Counted from the first letter of the stretch, positions 17,824 to 26,104 are shown. The stretch is 64,000 nucleotides of DNA from Streptomyces endocoffeicus (GCF_016741935.1 NZ_JAERRG010000005.1:310001-374000), one strand, 5' to 3'. Program-made: numbers and translations. Notes: a model not told the origin generated them from the letters alone.

Positions 17824-18067
17824 CGGTTGCTCCTGCTCGTAGGTGTCTCGTAGCTGCCTCGTAGATGTGAGGTCGCGGACATCCTGGGCACGGGGGCGGG
17901 CGGAGGCAACCGAATTACGGGCGGCCCGTCATCGCGTAACCCTCGGCCCGCCCGGTGGGAAGCGCGGCCCGTCCCCGTAGAAAGCGCTGTCACGCCTCTC
18001 GACAACACCCGCCGCTGCCCCGACTCTTCGTAAGCGACGGGGGCCGGTGCGGCGGAGGGGACTGACG
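17757..18067. other. 311-bp divergent intergenic region with 11-bp repeats
   Basis: It lies between the ribosomal protection gene (left) and the GH30 gene (right). It contains the possible leader frame and three 11-bp units CTCGTAG(G/C/A)TG at 17836-17867. I see no clear promoter hexamers. Confidence 0.6.
17836..17867. repeat. 11-bp direct repeat, three copies, in the leader region
   Basis: CTCGTAGGTG, CTCGTAGCTG and CTCGTAGATG at 17836, 17847 and 17858, just upstream of the leader ATG. Could be a regulator site or slippage product. Confidence 0.7.
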
Positions 18068-19534
18068 ATGCGGCGCAGAACGCTTCTGGCGGCGGCGGGC
18101 ACCACTGTGCTCGGGACCGCCCTCACGACCGGTACCGCCTGGGCCGACGAGACCATCGGCGTCGACCCCGGCACCGACCACGGGGCCTGGGAGGGCTGGG
18201 GGACCTCGCTCGCCTGGTGGGCCAATCTCTTCGGGCAGCGGGACGACTTCGCCGATCTCTTCTTCACCACCAAGGCGGTGGGCTACGGCGGCCGAACGCT
18301 GCCCGGTCTCGGGCTGAACATCGCCCGCTACAACCTCGGCGGCTGCGCCTGGACCAGCGTGGGCGGCGAGTCCATGGTGGCCTCGCCCAACATCCCCCGG
18401 TTCAAGCAGATCGAGGGCTACTGGCACGACTGGAACAGCGAGGACCCCGCCTCCGCGGCCTGGCACTGGAACGCCGACGCGGTCCAGCGGGCGGCGCTGG
18501 CCAAGGCCGTCCAGCGGGGCGCCGTCAGCGAGCTGTTCTCCAACTCGCCCATGTGGTGGATGTGTCTCAACCACAACCCGTCCGGCGCGGCGGACGGCGG
18601 CAACAACCTCCAGTCCTGGAACTACCGCCAGTTCGCGCTCTACCTCGCCACCACCGCCCGCTACGCCCAGGACCACTGGGGCGTCCGCTTCGCCACCGTC
18701 GAGGCGTTCAACGAGCCGTCGTCGGCGTGGTGGAAGGCGGACGGCACCCAGGAGGGCTGCCACATCGACGCGGCGGTCCAGCGGACCGTCCTCGGCCACC
18801 TCCGCACCGAGCTCGACGCGCGCGGCCTGACCGGCACCCGGATCTCGGCGTCGGACGAGACCAGTTACGACCTGGCCCGCACCACCTGGAGTTCGTTCGA
18901 CTCCGCCAGCCGCGCCCTGGTCGACCAGGTCAACGTCCACGGCTACCAGGGCTCGGGCGGCCGCCGTGACCTGCTGTACCTGGACGTGCGCGCGGCGGGC
19001 AAGAAGCTGTGGAACTCCGAGACCGGCGACAAGGACGGCACGGGGCTCACCCTGGCCACCAACCTCTGCCTGGACTTCCACTGGCTGCACCCCACCGCGT
19101 GGTCCTACTGGCAGGTCATGGATCCCAGCGCGGGCTGGGCGCTGATCCACTACGACCCGGACACCGCCCAGCCCGGCGCCGTGCAGACCAAGTACTACGT
19201 GCTCGCGCAGTTCACCCGCCACATCCGCCCCGGGATGCGGATCCTGGAGACCGGCTCGGACCACGCGGTCGCCGCGTACGACCCGGGGGCGCGGCGGCTC
19301 GTACTCGTCGCCGTCAACCCCGGCGCCGCGCAGACCCTGACCTTCGATCTGTCCCGCTTCGGCCAGGTCACCGGGGGTGCGGGCGGGCTGGTGCCGCGCT
19401 GGTCCACCCAGACCTCGGGCACCGGCGATCTGTACACCGCGCACCAGGACATGGCGCTGAACGGCAAGCGGCTGAGCGTTCCGTTCGCCGAGAAGTCGGT
19501 GCAGACGTTCCAGATCGACGGGGTGATCGAGTGA
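18068..19534 (+). CDS. Secreted GH30-family glycoside hydrolase (endo-beta-1,6-galactanase-like)
   Basis: Product 488 residues; the ATG at 18068 follows GGAGGGG. The signal MRRRTLLAAAGTTVLGTALT, ending near AWA at residue 26, has the twin-arginine pattern. The catalytic TIM barrel shows the GH30 acid/base E216 in AFNEPSS and nucleophile E318 in WNSETGD, with a WGTSLAWWA opening typical of beta-1,6-galactanases. A C-terminal beta-sandwich (FAEKSVQTFQIDG) completes the family layout. The likely substrate is beta-1,6-linked galactan of plant arabinogalactan or fungal glucan; the exact specificity is inferred. The convergent TetR gene lies 76 bp downstream. Confidence 0.85.
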   Translation: MRRRTLLAAAGTTVLGTALTTGTAWADETIGVDPGTDHGAWEGWGTSLAWWANLFGQRDDFADLFFTTKAVGYGGRTLPGLGLNIARYNLGGCAWTSVGGESMVASPNIPRFKQIEGYWHDWNSEDPASAAWHWNADAVQRAALAKAVQRGAVSELFSNSPMWWMCLNHNPSGAADGGNNLQSWNYRQFALYLATTARYAQDHWGVRFATVEAFNEPSSAWWKADGTQEGCHIDAAVQRTVLGHLRTELDARGLTGTRISASDETSYDLARTTWSSFDSASRALVDQVNVHGYQGSGGRRDLLYLDVRAAGKKLWNSETGDKDGTGLTLATNLCLDFHWLHPTAWSYWQVMDPSAGWALIHYDPDTAQPGAVQTKYYVLAQFTRHIRPGMRILETGSDHAVAAYDPGARRLVLVAVNPGAAQTLTFDLSRFGQVTGGAGGLVPRWSTQTSGTGDLYTAHQDMALNGKRLSVPFAEKSVQTFQIDGVIE

Positions 19535-19560
19535 GCCGACGGTAGGGCGCAGGGCGCAGG

Positions 19561-19606
19561 GCGTGGGGCGCGGTGCGTGGGGCGTGGGGCGCGGTGCGTG
19601 GGGCGT
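19561..19606. repeat. G-rich 21-bp direct repeat between convergent genes
   Basis: GCGTGGGGCGCGGT at 19561 and 19582, with further GGGCGT-rich units, fills the spacer between the GH30 and TetR stop codons. Confidence 0.7.
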
Positions 19607-19610
19607 GCGG

Positions 19611-20219
19611 TTACGCGGCGAGGTGGCGGACGACGCGGCGCAGCTGCTCCTCCCACCGCTCGCGGAACTCCGGCGAGTCCGGCTCGATGCCGAAGATCTG
19701 GCGGACGGCGTGCGGCATGGTGGCCGGTGCGGAGACCATGGCGTAGCACATCAGCAGCACGGCGGCCGGGTCGAGGTCGTCCGCCAGCTCGCCCGCCGCC
19801 TGCCGGCGCCGCATGTCGGACAGGTCCTCGCGCGGCTCGTCCCCCACCTCGCCGGTCAGCGCCTGCCAGCTGGCCAGCCGGATGCCGCGGGGGTCGTCGA
19901 ACGCCTCCCGGAGGTAGCGGACGACCAGCTCCTCGAAGGGGACCGCGGGGTCGTTGAAGGTCGCCTCGCGCCGCAGCCACTCGCGGCCCAGCTCCCGGTA
20001 GAGGCCCTCCTTACCGCCGAAGTAGTAGGTGATCAGCTGCTTGTTGAGGCCCGCACGGTCCGCGATGTCCTGGACGCGCGCGCCCGCGAACCCCTTCTCG
20101 GAGAACTCGTCCATGGCCGCCTCCAGCAGCAGCCGCCGGGAGCGCTCCGGGCACTGCTTGCGCTCCTCGGGGGTGGGGGCGCGGCGGGGCCTCTTGGGCG
20201 TCCCCTGCATCGTCGTCAT
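19611..20219 (-). CDS. TetR family transcriptional regulator
   Basis: Product 202 residues. The N-terminal HTH (about residues 28-70) reads LLLEAAMDEFSEKGFAGARV then QDIADRAGLNKQLITYYFGG, the TetR signature with helix-turn-helix and the YYF..K end. The C-terminal ligand domain contains RQIFGIEP as in the TetR_C subgroup. It is divergent from the NAD(P)-binding gene, with 135 bp between starts that hold two small inverted repeats, so control of that gene and of itself is likely. Ligand unknown. Confidence 0.9.
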   Translation of the reverse strand: MTTMQGTPKRPRRAPTPEERKQCPERSRRLLLEAAMDEFSEKGFAGARVQDIADRAGLNKQLITYYFGGKEGLYRELGREWLRREATFNDPAVPFEELVVRYLREAFDDPRGIRLASWQALTGEVGDEPREDLSDMRRRQAAGELADDLDPAAVLLMCYAMVSAPATMPHAVRQIFGIEPDSPEFRERWEEQLRRVVRHLAA

Positions 20220-20276
20220 CTCCTCTTCCTCGGCCCGGACAGGCTAGCCGGGGGGTTCCGGACATGCTCTCATCTA

Positions 20277-20305
20277 ATTGTTTGACAATGTCATCCGTTT
20301 GGATG
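20277..20305. promoter_or_regulatory. TTGACA promoter element with two small dyads between tetR and the NmrA-like gene
   Basis: ATTG-TTTGA-CAAT (20277-20289) overlaps a TTGACA -35-like hexamer at 20282, followed by CATCC-GTTT-GGATG (20292-20305). These are candidate TetR operators blocking the rightward promoter; no good -10 is visible. Confidence 0.4.
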
Positions 20306-20354
20306 AACCTGCTGCCGTGAGGTACGGATCGCATGACAGGCAAGGAGATTGATC

Positions 20355-21182
20355 ATGTTCGTGGTGACCGGAGCCACCGGAAACGTCGGCAGCCATGTGG
20401 TCAAGCAGCTGGCCGACGCGGGCGCCGAGGTGCTCGCTCTCACCCGCGACCCCGAGGCGGCCCGGCTGCCGGAGGGCGTGCGGGCGGCCCGCACCGACGA
20501 GCTGCCCCTGGACGGTGCCACGGCGCTGTTCCTCAACCCCGCGGTGGCCTGGCAGACCGGGTCCGAGAAGATCCTGGAGCGGGCCAAGGCGAGCGGGGTG
20601 CGGCGGATCGTGATGCTCTCCTCGTCCTCCGTCCTGGACGATGTCGATCCGCAGCGGAACCCGATCGGCGCCCGCCACCGCGCGCTGGAGGACGAGGTCG
20701 AGGCCACGGGGCTGGAGTGGACGTTCGTCCGACCGGGCGGCTTCGCCGCGAACGCGCTGCAGTGGGTGGACCAGATCAAGGCCGGGGACGTGGTGTACGG
20801 GCCGTACGCCGGTGCGCAGATGGCGCTCATCCACGAGGCCGACATGGGCGCGGTCGCCGCCCGCGCCCTGCTCGCCGACGACCTGGTCGGCCAGACTCCC
20901 GAGCTGACCGGTCCCGAGTCGCTGAGCTTCGCCGACCAGGTGCGCACCATTGGTGAGGTCATCGGGCGGCCGCTGCGGTACGAGGAGATCCCGCACGAGG
21001 CGGCGCGGGAGCGGATGGTCGGCGGGTTCCTCACGCCGGACATGGCGGACTCCTTGCTGCGCGTCTTCGCGGAGTTGGTGGACCGGCCGCAGGCGGTCTC
21101 GCCGGAGGTCGAGCGCATCACGGGGCGCCCCGGGCGGACGTTCGCCCAGTGGGTGGAGGATCGCGTGGCCGCGTTCCGCTGA
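20355..21182 (+). CDS. NmrA-like NAD(P)H-binding protein (atypical SDR)
   Basis: Product 275 residues; the ATG at 20355 has AAGGAG seven bases upstream. The Rossmann start MFVVTGATGNVGSHVVKQLA contains the G-x-x-G-x-x-G nucleotide motif. IVMLSSSSVLDD and EWTFVRPGGFAANALQW are typical of the NmrA/SDR-a5 group (QOR2, AzoB-like), which includes redox sensors and quinone reductases. There is no catalytic Y-x-x-x-K. It is probably repressed by the divergent TetR; the substrate is unknown. Confidence 0.85.
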   Translation: MFVVTGATGNVGSHVVKQLADAGAEVLALTRDPEAARLPEGVRAARTDELPLDGATALFLNPAVAWQTGSEKILERAKASGVRRIVMLSSSSVLDDVDPQRNPIGARHRALEDEVEATGLEWTFVRPGGFAANALQWVDQIKAGDVVYGPYAGAQMALIHEADMGAVAARALLADDLVGQTPELTGPESLSFADQVRTIGEVIGRPLRYEEIPHEAARERMVGGFLTPDMADSLLRVFAELVDRPQAVSPEVERITGRPGRTFAQWVEDRVAAFR

Positions 21183-21204
21183 GGCGTGTTGGGTGACCGC
21201 GGTT

Positions 21205-21399
21205 GCGCCTGCGGCGGGCCTTCCCCTACCCGCCCCTTCCCACAACCGGGGCTCCGCCCCGGGCCCCGCTCCTCAAGCTCCCCCAGCTACCGCTGGGAGG
21301 TGCCCCCTGGAGGGGCTGAAATCAGCCCGTCCGGGGTCCAGGGGGCGGAGCCCCATGGTTCGGGAAGGGGCGGGTAGGGGAATAGCCCGCCGCAGGCGC
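21205..21399. repeat. 195-bp imperfect palindrome, Streptomyces-type intergenic repeat
   Basis: The outer arms GCGCCTGCGGCGGGC (from 21205) and GCCCGCCGCAGGCGC (to 21399) pair perfectly. Inner arms CCCCTACCCGCCCCTTCCC and GGGAAGGGGCGGGTAGGGG, and GGGGCTCCGCCCC and GGGGCGGAGCCCC, continue the stem. Such long hairpins recur in Streptomyces genomes. It separates convergent genes and may terminate both. Confidence 0.8.
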
Positions 21400-21437
21400 T
21401 ACCTGGACGGTGCGCGCTCGCCGGCGCCAGGGCCGCC

Positions 21438-22544
21438 TCAGGAGGCGGTCCGCGTGCCGCGCCTGCCCGTCTGCTTCTTCGCGGTGGTCTTCTTGGCCGC
21501 GGCCTTCTTCGTGCCCGTCTGCTTCTTCCCGGCGGCCTTCCCCGCAGGCTCCTCCGCGGGCTCCTCCGCGGCCTTGGCGGCCTTCGCCGCCGTCTTCTTC
21601 CCGGCCGCGGTGGTCTTCTTGGCGGTGCTCTTCGCCGACGCGGCCTTCTTCGCCGGTGCCTTCTTGCGGCCGCGCAGCTCGTGGACCGTCGCCTCCGCCT
21701 CCCCCTCCTCCTCGGCTTCGCCCTCCAGGGCCCCCGGAGCCTCCGCGGCCTCCCCGGCCCCCTCGCCCCGGGCCTCCTTGGCGCTGCGGACGCTCTCCTT
21801 CAGTGCCGCCATGAGGTCGACCACCTGCGCGCCCGCGGGCCGCTCGCCGGGCTCGGCGGTGGGCGTGGCGCCGGACACCTTCGCCGCCACCAGTTCCTCC
21901 AGCGCCTCGTGGTACTCGTCGCGCAGATCGCTCAGATCCACCTCTCCGAGCGTCTCCATCAGGGTGTCGGCGAGGTCCAGTTCGGCCGGCTTCACGGTCA
22001 CCTTCTCCTTGGGGGCCACCCCCGCGGGCTCGCGCACCTCGTCCGGCCAGAGCAGCCGGTGCAGCGCGATGGTGTCGCCCACGACGCGGAGCATCCCCAG
22101 CCGCTCGCGGCCGCGGTGGGCGTATTTGGCGATGGCGACCTTCTCGCTGCGCTTGAGCGCCTCGCGCAGCAGGGTGTACGGCTTGGCCGCGGCGGCGCCG
22201 CTGGTGCCCAGGTAGTAGGCGTCGCCCATCTGGAGCGGATCGATCTCGGAGGCGGAGATGAACGCCTCGATCTCCAGGGTGTGGGTGGTGGGCAGCGGAA
22301 GCGCCGCGAGGTCCTCTTCGGTGATCGGGACCAGCGCGCCGTCCGCGTCCTCGTACGCTCGCCCGATCTCGCTCGACTCGACCGGCTTGTCCTCGAGCTC
22401 GCAGACCTTGCGGTAGCGGATGCGGCCGTTGTCGCGGGTGTGGATCTGCCGGAACGAGATCGAGTGGTCCTCGGTGGCCGGATAGATCTTGATCGGAATG
22501 CTCACCAGGCCAAAGGAAATGTTCCCATTCCAGATAGATCGCAT
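21438..22544 (-). CDS. ku: Ku protein of bacterial non-homologous end joining
   Basis: Double-strand-break end-binding protein, 368 residues; ATG at 22544 after AAAGGGA. The N-terminus MRSIWNGNISFGLVSIPIKI and the motifs LPLPTTHTLEIEAFI and YHRGRERLGMLRV-like (here KYAHRGRERLGML) are canonical bacterial Ku. After the core (about 260 residues) comes an acidic linker and a histone-H1-like Lys/Ala tail with AKKT/KKT repeats, as in actinobacterial Ku proteins that bind DNA ends independently. It is divergent from the LigD-polymerase gene with only 30 bp between start codons. Confidence 0.95.
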   Translation of the reverse strand: MRSIWNGNISFGLVSIPIKIYPATEDHSISFRQIHTRDNGRIRYRKVCELEDKPVESSEIGRAYEDADGALVPITEEDLAALPLPTTHTLEIEAFISASEIDPLQMGDAYYLGTSGAAAAKPYTLLREALKRSEKVAIAKYAHRGRERLGMLRVVGDTIALHRLLWPDEVREPAGVAPKEKVTVKPAELDLADTLMETLGEVDLSDLRDEYHEALEELVAAKVSGATPTAEPGERPAGAQVVDLMAALKESVRSAKEARGEGAGEAAEAPGALEGEAEEEGEAEATVHELRGRKKAPAKKAASAKSTAKKTTAAGKKTAAKAAKAAEEPAEEPAGKAAGKKQTGTKKAAAKKTTAKKQTGRRGTRTAS

Positions 22545-22574
22545 GCTTGATCCCTTTCGTGAGATTCTTATCGT

Positions 22575-23573
22575 ATGTCCCCGATCGCGGAGGTGGAGGG
22601 GCGGCGGATCACGCTCAGGAACCTCGACAAGGTCATCCATCCGGCCACCGGCACCACCAAGGGCGAGCTGCTGCACTATCTGGCGTCGACCGCGGACGCG
22701 CTCCTCGGCCATCTGCGCGGGCGGCCGCTGGCGTTCCTGCGCTACCCGGACGGCCCCGACGGCCAGAAGTTCTTCACCAAGAACCCGCCTCCGGGCACGC
22801 CTTCCTGGGTGACGACGGCCGAGGTCACCCGCCATAAGGGGGAGACCGCACGGCAGGTGGTGATCCAGGACCTGCCCTCGCTGATGTGGTCGGCGAACCT
22901 CGTCGTGGAGCTCCACACCCCGATGTGGCGGATCGACCAGGGCGTGGGCATCGCCGACCGGCTCGTCTTCGACCTCGACCCCGGGCCGCCCGCCACGATC
23001 GTGGACTGCCGCGTCGTCGCCGTATGGCTGCGCGAACGGCTGGCCGCCGACGGCCTTACGGCGTACGCGAAGACCAGTGGCTCCAAGGGGCTGCATCTGC
23101 TGGTGCCGGTGGCGCCGACCCCCTCCCGGCAGACCACCGGCTACGCCAGACGGCTGGCCCTGGAGGCCGCGAACGCCATGCCGGACCTGGTCATCCGCAA
23201 GATGACCCGCTCGCTGCGGCCGGGGAAGGTGTACGTGGACTTCAGCCAGAACGCCGCCGCGAAGACCACCGCCGCCCCGTACACCCCCCGCGCCGTCCCC
23301 GAACCGGCCGTCTCCGCGCCCGTCACCTGGGAGGAGGTCGAGGCGTGCGGCGACCCCGCGGCGCTGACCTTCCTGATCGACGACATCCCCGCGCGGCTCG
23401 ACCGCCACGGGGATCTGCTCGCCCCACTGCTCGACCCGGCGGAGGGGCGCCCGCTGCCGACGGGCGAGGCCGGTGCCGAGGAGGACGGGGCCCGTGTCGA
23501 GGAGGGCGAGGCCCGTGTCGAGGAGGGCGAGGGCAACGGCCAAGGCGACGGCGAAGGCGCGGCCGACCGATGA
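22575..23573 (+). CDS. ligD: LigD-type polymerase (primase-polymerase) domain protein of NHEJ
   Basis: Stand-alone polymerase domain, 332 residues, that fills and extends ends during NHEJ. It has KFFTKNPP and the catalytic metal site D133-x-D135 in FDLDPGP, then KTSGSKGLHLLVP and VYVDFSQN (third Asp), all standard for the archaeo-eukaryotic-primase-like LigD Pol domain. The last 40 residues are an acidic Glu/Gly repeat (VEEGEARVEEGEG). Its stop overlaps the start of the ligase gene (ATGA), so polymerase and ligase functions, fused in mycobacterial LigD, are split here but translationally coupled. Confidence 0.92.
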   Translation: MSPIAEVEGRRITLRNLDKVIHPATGTTKGELLHYLASTADALLGHLRGRPLAFLRYPDGPDGQKFFTKNPPPGTPSWVTTAEVTRHKGETARQVVIQDLPSLMWSANLVVELHTPMWRIDQGVGIADRLVFDLDPGPPATIVDCRVVAVWLRERLAADGLTAYAKTSGSKGLHLLVPVAPTPSRQTTGYARRLALEAANAMPDLVIRKMTRSLRPGKVYVDFSQNAAAKTTAAPYTPRAVPEPAVSAPVTWEEVEACGDPAALTFLIDDIPARLDRHGDLLAPLLDPAEGRPLPTGEAGAEEDGARVEEGEARVEEGEGNGQGDGEGAADR

Positions 23574-24511
23574 CGTCCCCCTCCCACGAGCCGCCCCTTC
23601 AGCCACCCGTGGACGTGGCGCTGGCCCGTGTCGTCCCGATCCTGCCCACCGCCCCGCCCGGACGGCGGCTGGCGTACGAGCCCAAGTTCGACGGCCATCG
23701 GCTGCTGATCTTCCGGCTGGTGGACACCGTAAGGATGCAGGCCCGCTCCGGCCGCATCGTGACCCGCGCCTTCCCCGACCTGGCGGCCGCGGCACGGCCG
23801 CTGCCGCCCGGCACGGTCCTCGACGGCGAGGTGGTGGTGTGGGCGGGCGGGCGTACGGACTTCGCGGCCGTCCAGAAGCGCGCCTTCGCCGCGTCCGAGT
23901 CCCGCGCGGGAAGGCTCGCCCGGGAACTGCCCGCCTCCTACGCCGCCTTCGACCTGCTCGCGATCGGCGCGGAGGATCTGCGGCCGCTTCCGTACGAACA
24001 GCGCCGCGCCCGGCTGATGGCGCTCCTCGAACCGCTCGGCCCACCGCTCCAGGCCGTGCCGATGACGACCGATCCGGAGCTCGCCGCCACCTGGTACGCG
24101 TCGCTCCTGGAGATCGGTATCGAGGGCCTGGTCATCAAGGAGCTGGACCAGCCCTACCGGCCGGGCCGCCACTGGCGGAAGGTGCGCCACTCGGAGACCC
24201 GGGACGCCGTCGTCGTCGGCGTCGTCGGCCCCCGCCTCCGCCCGCGCGCCCTCGCGCTGGTGCTCCCCGGCGACGACGCGCCCTTGATCTCCGCCCCGCT
24301 CTCCACGGCCGTCCGCGCCCAGCTCAGCATGGCCCTGCGCGATCTGCCCGACCCCCAGCCCCCGCCCGCCGAACTCCCCACCGCCCTGGACCGGGTCGGC
24401 GCCGAGATCGCCTACCGCCCCATCGCCCCGGACCTGACCGTCGAGGTCCGCCAGGAGGGCACGGTCCGCCACGCGGCGACGAGGGTGATGCGCCTGCGCA
24501 TCCCCGACTGA
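23570..24511 (+). CDS. ATP-dependent DNA ligase (LigC/LigD ligase-domain type)
   Basis: Product 313 residues; the ATG overlaps the polymerase stop. The nucleotidyltransferase motif I is EPKFDGHR with the adenylated lysine K39. Motif III-like LDGEVVVW, motif IV EGLVIKEL and motif V WRKVRHSE are present, and an OB-fold domain follows (about 210-313). The size fits the catalytic core alone, as in LigC-type enzymes. It seals breaks prepared by the Ku and polymerase proteins encoded immediately upstream. Confidence 0.92.
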   Translation: MTSPSHEPPLQPPVDVALARVVPILPTAPPGRRLAYEPKFDGHRLLIFRLVDTVRMQARSGRIVTRAFPDLAAAARPLPPGTVLDGEVVVWAGGRTDFAAVQKRAFAASESRAGRLARELPASYAAFDLLAIGAEDLRPLPYEQRRARLMALLEPLGPPLQAVPMTTDPELAATWYASLLEIGIEGLVIKELDQPYRPGRHWRKVRHSETRDAVVVGVVGPRLRPRALALVLPGDDAPLISAPLSTAVRAQLSMALRDLPDPQPPPAELPTALDRVGAEIAYRPIAPDLTVEVRQEGTVRHAATRVMRLRIPD

Positions 24512-24601
24512 CCCGTGCGCCGCGGCCCCCGGCGCCGCGCCCGTGATCCGACCGTGGCCGCCCCGCCTGGCACCGGCGATCGGCGCCATGTCGCTCTACG
24601 C

Positions 24602-24720
24602 GCCGATCCGTGACCCGGGCCGAGCCGTGACCCGGGCCGAGCCGTGACCCGGGCCGAGCTGTGACCTGGGCCGATCCGTGCCCCGCGCCGATCCGTGACC
24701 CGGACCGATCCGGGAGGCGA
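24602..24720. repeat. 17-bp tandem repeat between convergent genes
   Basis: Six units at perfect 17-bp spacing (24602, 24619, 24636, 24653, 24670, 24687) of GCCGA(T/G)CCGTGACCCGG plus a degraded seventh. It fills half of the 222-bp spacer between the ligase and PLP-enzyme stop codons. There is no spacer structure, so it is not a CRISPR. Confidence 0.9.
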
Positions 24721-24733
24721 TCCGCGCGGCGGG

Positions 24734-25723
24734 TCACGCCCCGGGCCGGGCACCACCCGCCGAACCCGTCGAACCTGCCGGGTCCTCCGGATCCGGCGGC
24801 CCGGTGATCACTGCCGTCACCCGGCTGCCCGGGGGCAGTTCGCCCCGCTCCACCAGCCCGTACACACCCCACAGCAGCTTCGCCACGTACCGCCGCTCCA
24901 GCCGGACCCCGTGCCGTTCCTCGAACTCCGCCGCGAACGCCTCCAGCTCCGCCGGGACCCGTCCGTAGCCGCCGCCGTGGTAGCCGTGCTCGATCCGCCA
25001 GCTGTCGAACACCCGCCCCCACCCTCGCTCGTGCAGCGCGGCCACCTCGCCCTCCAGGTAGCCCTCCGCCCCCTTCAGCACGGCGAACCCCACCGCTCGC
25101 GCACCAGCCGGGAGCGCCGCCGCGATCCCGGCCAGCGTGCCGCCCGTGCCCACCGCGCAGCACACCACATCGCCCGGCCCCAGGTCGGGCAGCTCCGCGA
25201 CGAGCTCCGCCGCCCCGCGCGCCGCCAGGACGTTCGTACCGCCCTCCGGGAGCACGTAGGCGCGTCCCCATCGCTCCTCCAGCGCCCGCAGGGTGCCCGA
25301 GTCGTCCTCGCTCAGGCCGCGCAGCGTCTCGCGGTAGGCGGAGCGGGTGACGAAGGCCAGCTCCATGCCGTGTGCCTCGGCCCGCGCCAGCGACCAGTTG
25401 CGCGGCGCGGCGGCCAGCTCGTCGCCCCGGACGACCCCGACCGTCGACAGCCCGTACGCGGCCCCCGCCGCGGCCACCGCGCGGATGTGGTTGGAGTACG
25501 CCCCGCCGAAGGTGAGCAGCCGGGTGTGGCCGCGCTCGACGGCCGCGCGCAGATTCGGGGTGAGCTTGCGCCACTTGTTGCCCGGCATCAGCGGGTGGAT
25601 GAGATCGTCCCGCTTCAGCCGCAGCGCCACGCCCCGGTCGGCGAGCCACGGGTCGGCCACGTCCCGTACGGGGGACGGCAGCCGGGGCCGTATCGGGCTG
25701 GTGGTGTCCGGCGGGTGTCTCAC
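24734..25723 (-). CDS. ACC deaminase / D-cysteine desulfhydrase family PLP enzyme
   Basis: Product 329 residues with a GTG start. Fold-type II PLP enzyme: the Schiff-base lysine K50 in MPGNKWRKL, the SN motif in FGGAYSNHIRA, and the phosphate loop GTGGTLAG. These match the D-cysteine desulfhydrase/1-aminocyclopropane-1-carboxylate deaminase family. True ACC deaminase and D-cysteine desulfhydrase cannot be told apart by eye; the YSNH segment favours the wider desulfhydrase-like group. It would produce an oxoacid and ammonia (and sulfide for cysteine). Stand-alone gene. Confidence 0.85.
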   Translation of the reverse strand: MRHPPDTTSPIRPRLPSPVRDVADPWLADRGVALRLKRDDLIHPLMPGNKWRKLTPNLRAAVERGHTRLLTFGGAYSNHIRAVAAAGAAYGLSTVGVVRGDELAAAPRNWSLARAEAHGMELAFVTRSAYRETLRGLSEDDSGTLRALEERWGRAYVLPEGGTNVLAARGAAELVAELPDLGPGDVVCCAVGTGGTLAGIAAALPAGARAVGFAVLKGAEGYLEGEVAALHERGWGRVFDSWRIEHGYHGGGYGRVPAELEAFAAEFEERHGVRLERRYVAKLLWGVYGLVERGELPPGSRVTAVITGPPDPEDPAGSTGSAGGARPGA

Positions 25724-25750
25724 CTGTCCATTCTGACCGCTGGCCCTCCT

Positions 25751-25957
25751 TCAGTGAGCCGTGCCGCCTGCGGGCCGTACGGACGCGGGGCCCGAGCCGG
25801 TCACACAGCGTAAGCACCGGCAAGGTGGCCATGTCGAGGTGAGGAGGGGAGCCAGAGGGTCACTGCTGATGACCACCACCTCGGCGCTCCAGGTCTGGCC
25901 ACTGTCATGGGACACCCGCAGGCTCATGAGCCGCTGTCCCTTTTCTGCCTTGTCCAT
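25751..25957 (-). CDS. Small conserved Streptomyces protein with WPPCRCLRC motif
   Basis: Product 68 residues. The core is MSLRVSHDSGQTWSAEVVVI and SSDPLAPLLTSTWPPCRCLR followed by C, a pattern I recognise from small Streptomyces proteins next to XRE or DUF397 genes. Three closely spaced Cys suggest metal binding. The start is the ATG at 25957 (GTG one codon upstream possible). It is divergent from an XRE regulator 147 bp away, a typical arrangement for these pairs. Function unknown. Confidence 0.65.
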   Translation of the reverse strand: MDKAEKGQRLMSLRVSHDSGQTWSAEVVVISSDPLAPLLTSTWPPCRCLRCVTGSGPASVRPAGGTAH

Positions 25958-26091
25958 CACGATCTGCCTCTTCTGCCGCTTTGGGTCGTGATGGTCCCGC
26001 CATTGCCCAGGACACTGCGACGACAGAAAAGGCGCTACTCAGGTGTCCCTCAAAGGGCGTCATTTCGGTGTCATTCATGGGTGTTCAGGGC

Positions 26092-26097
26092 TAGCGT
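26092..26097 (+). promoter_or_regulatory. -10 hexamer TAGCGT implying a leaderless transcript
   Basis: TAGCGT ends seven bases before the ATG of the XRE gene at 26105, and no ribosome-binding site is present, so transcription probably starts at the ATG itself. Confidence 0.5.
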
Positions 26098-26104
26098 GGA
26101 CGTC

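Noticed and set aside
24602..24720. CRISPR array
   Set aside because: Repeats are contiguous at 17 bp with no unique spacers; the same holds for the 63561-63660 array. No cas genes.
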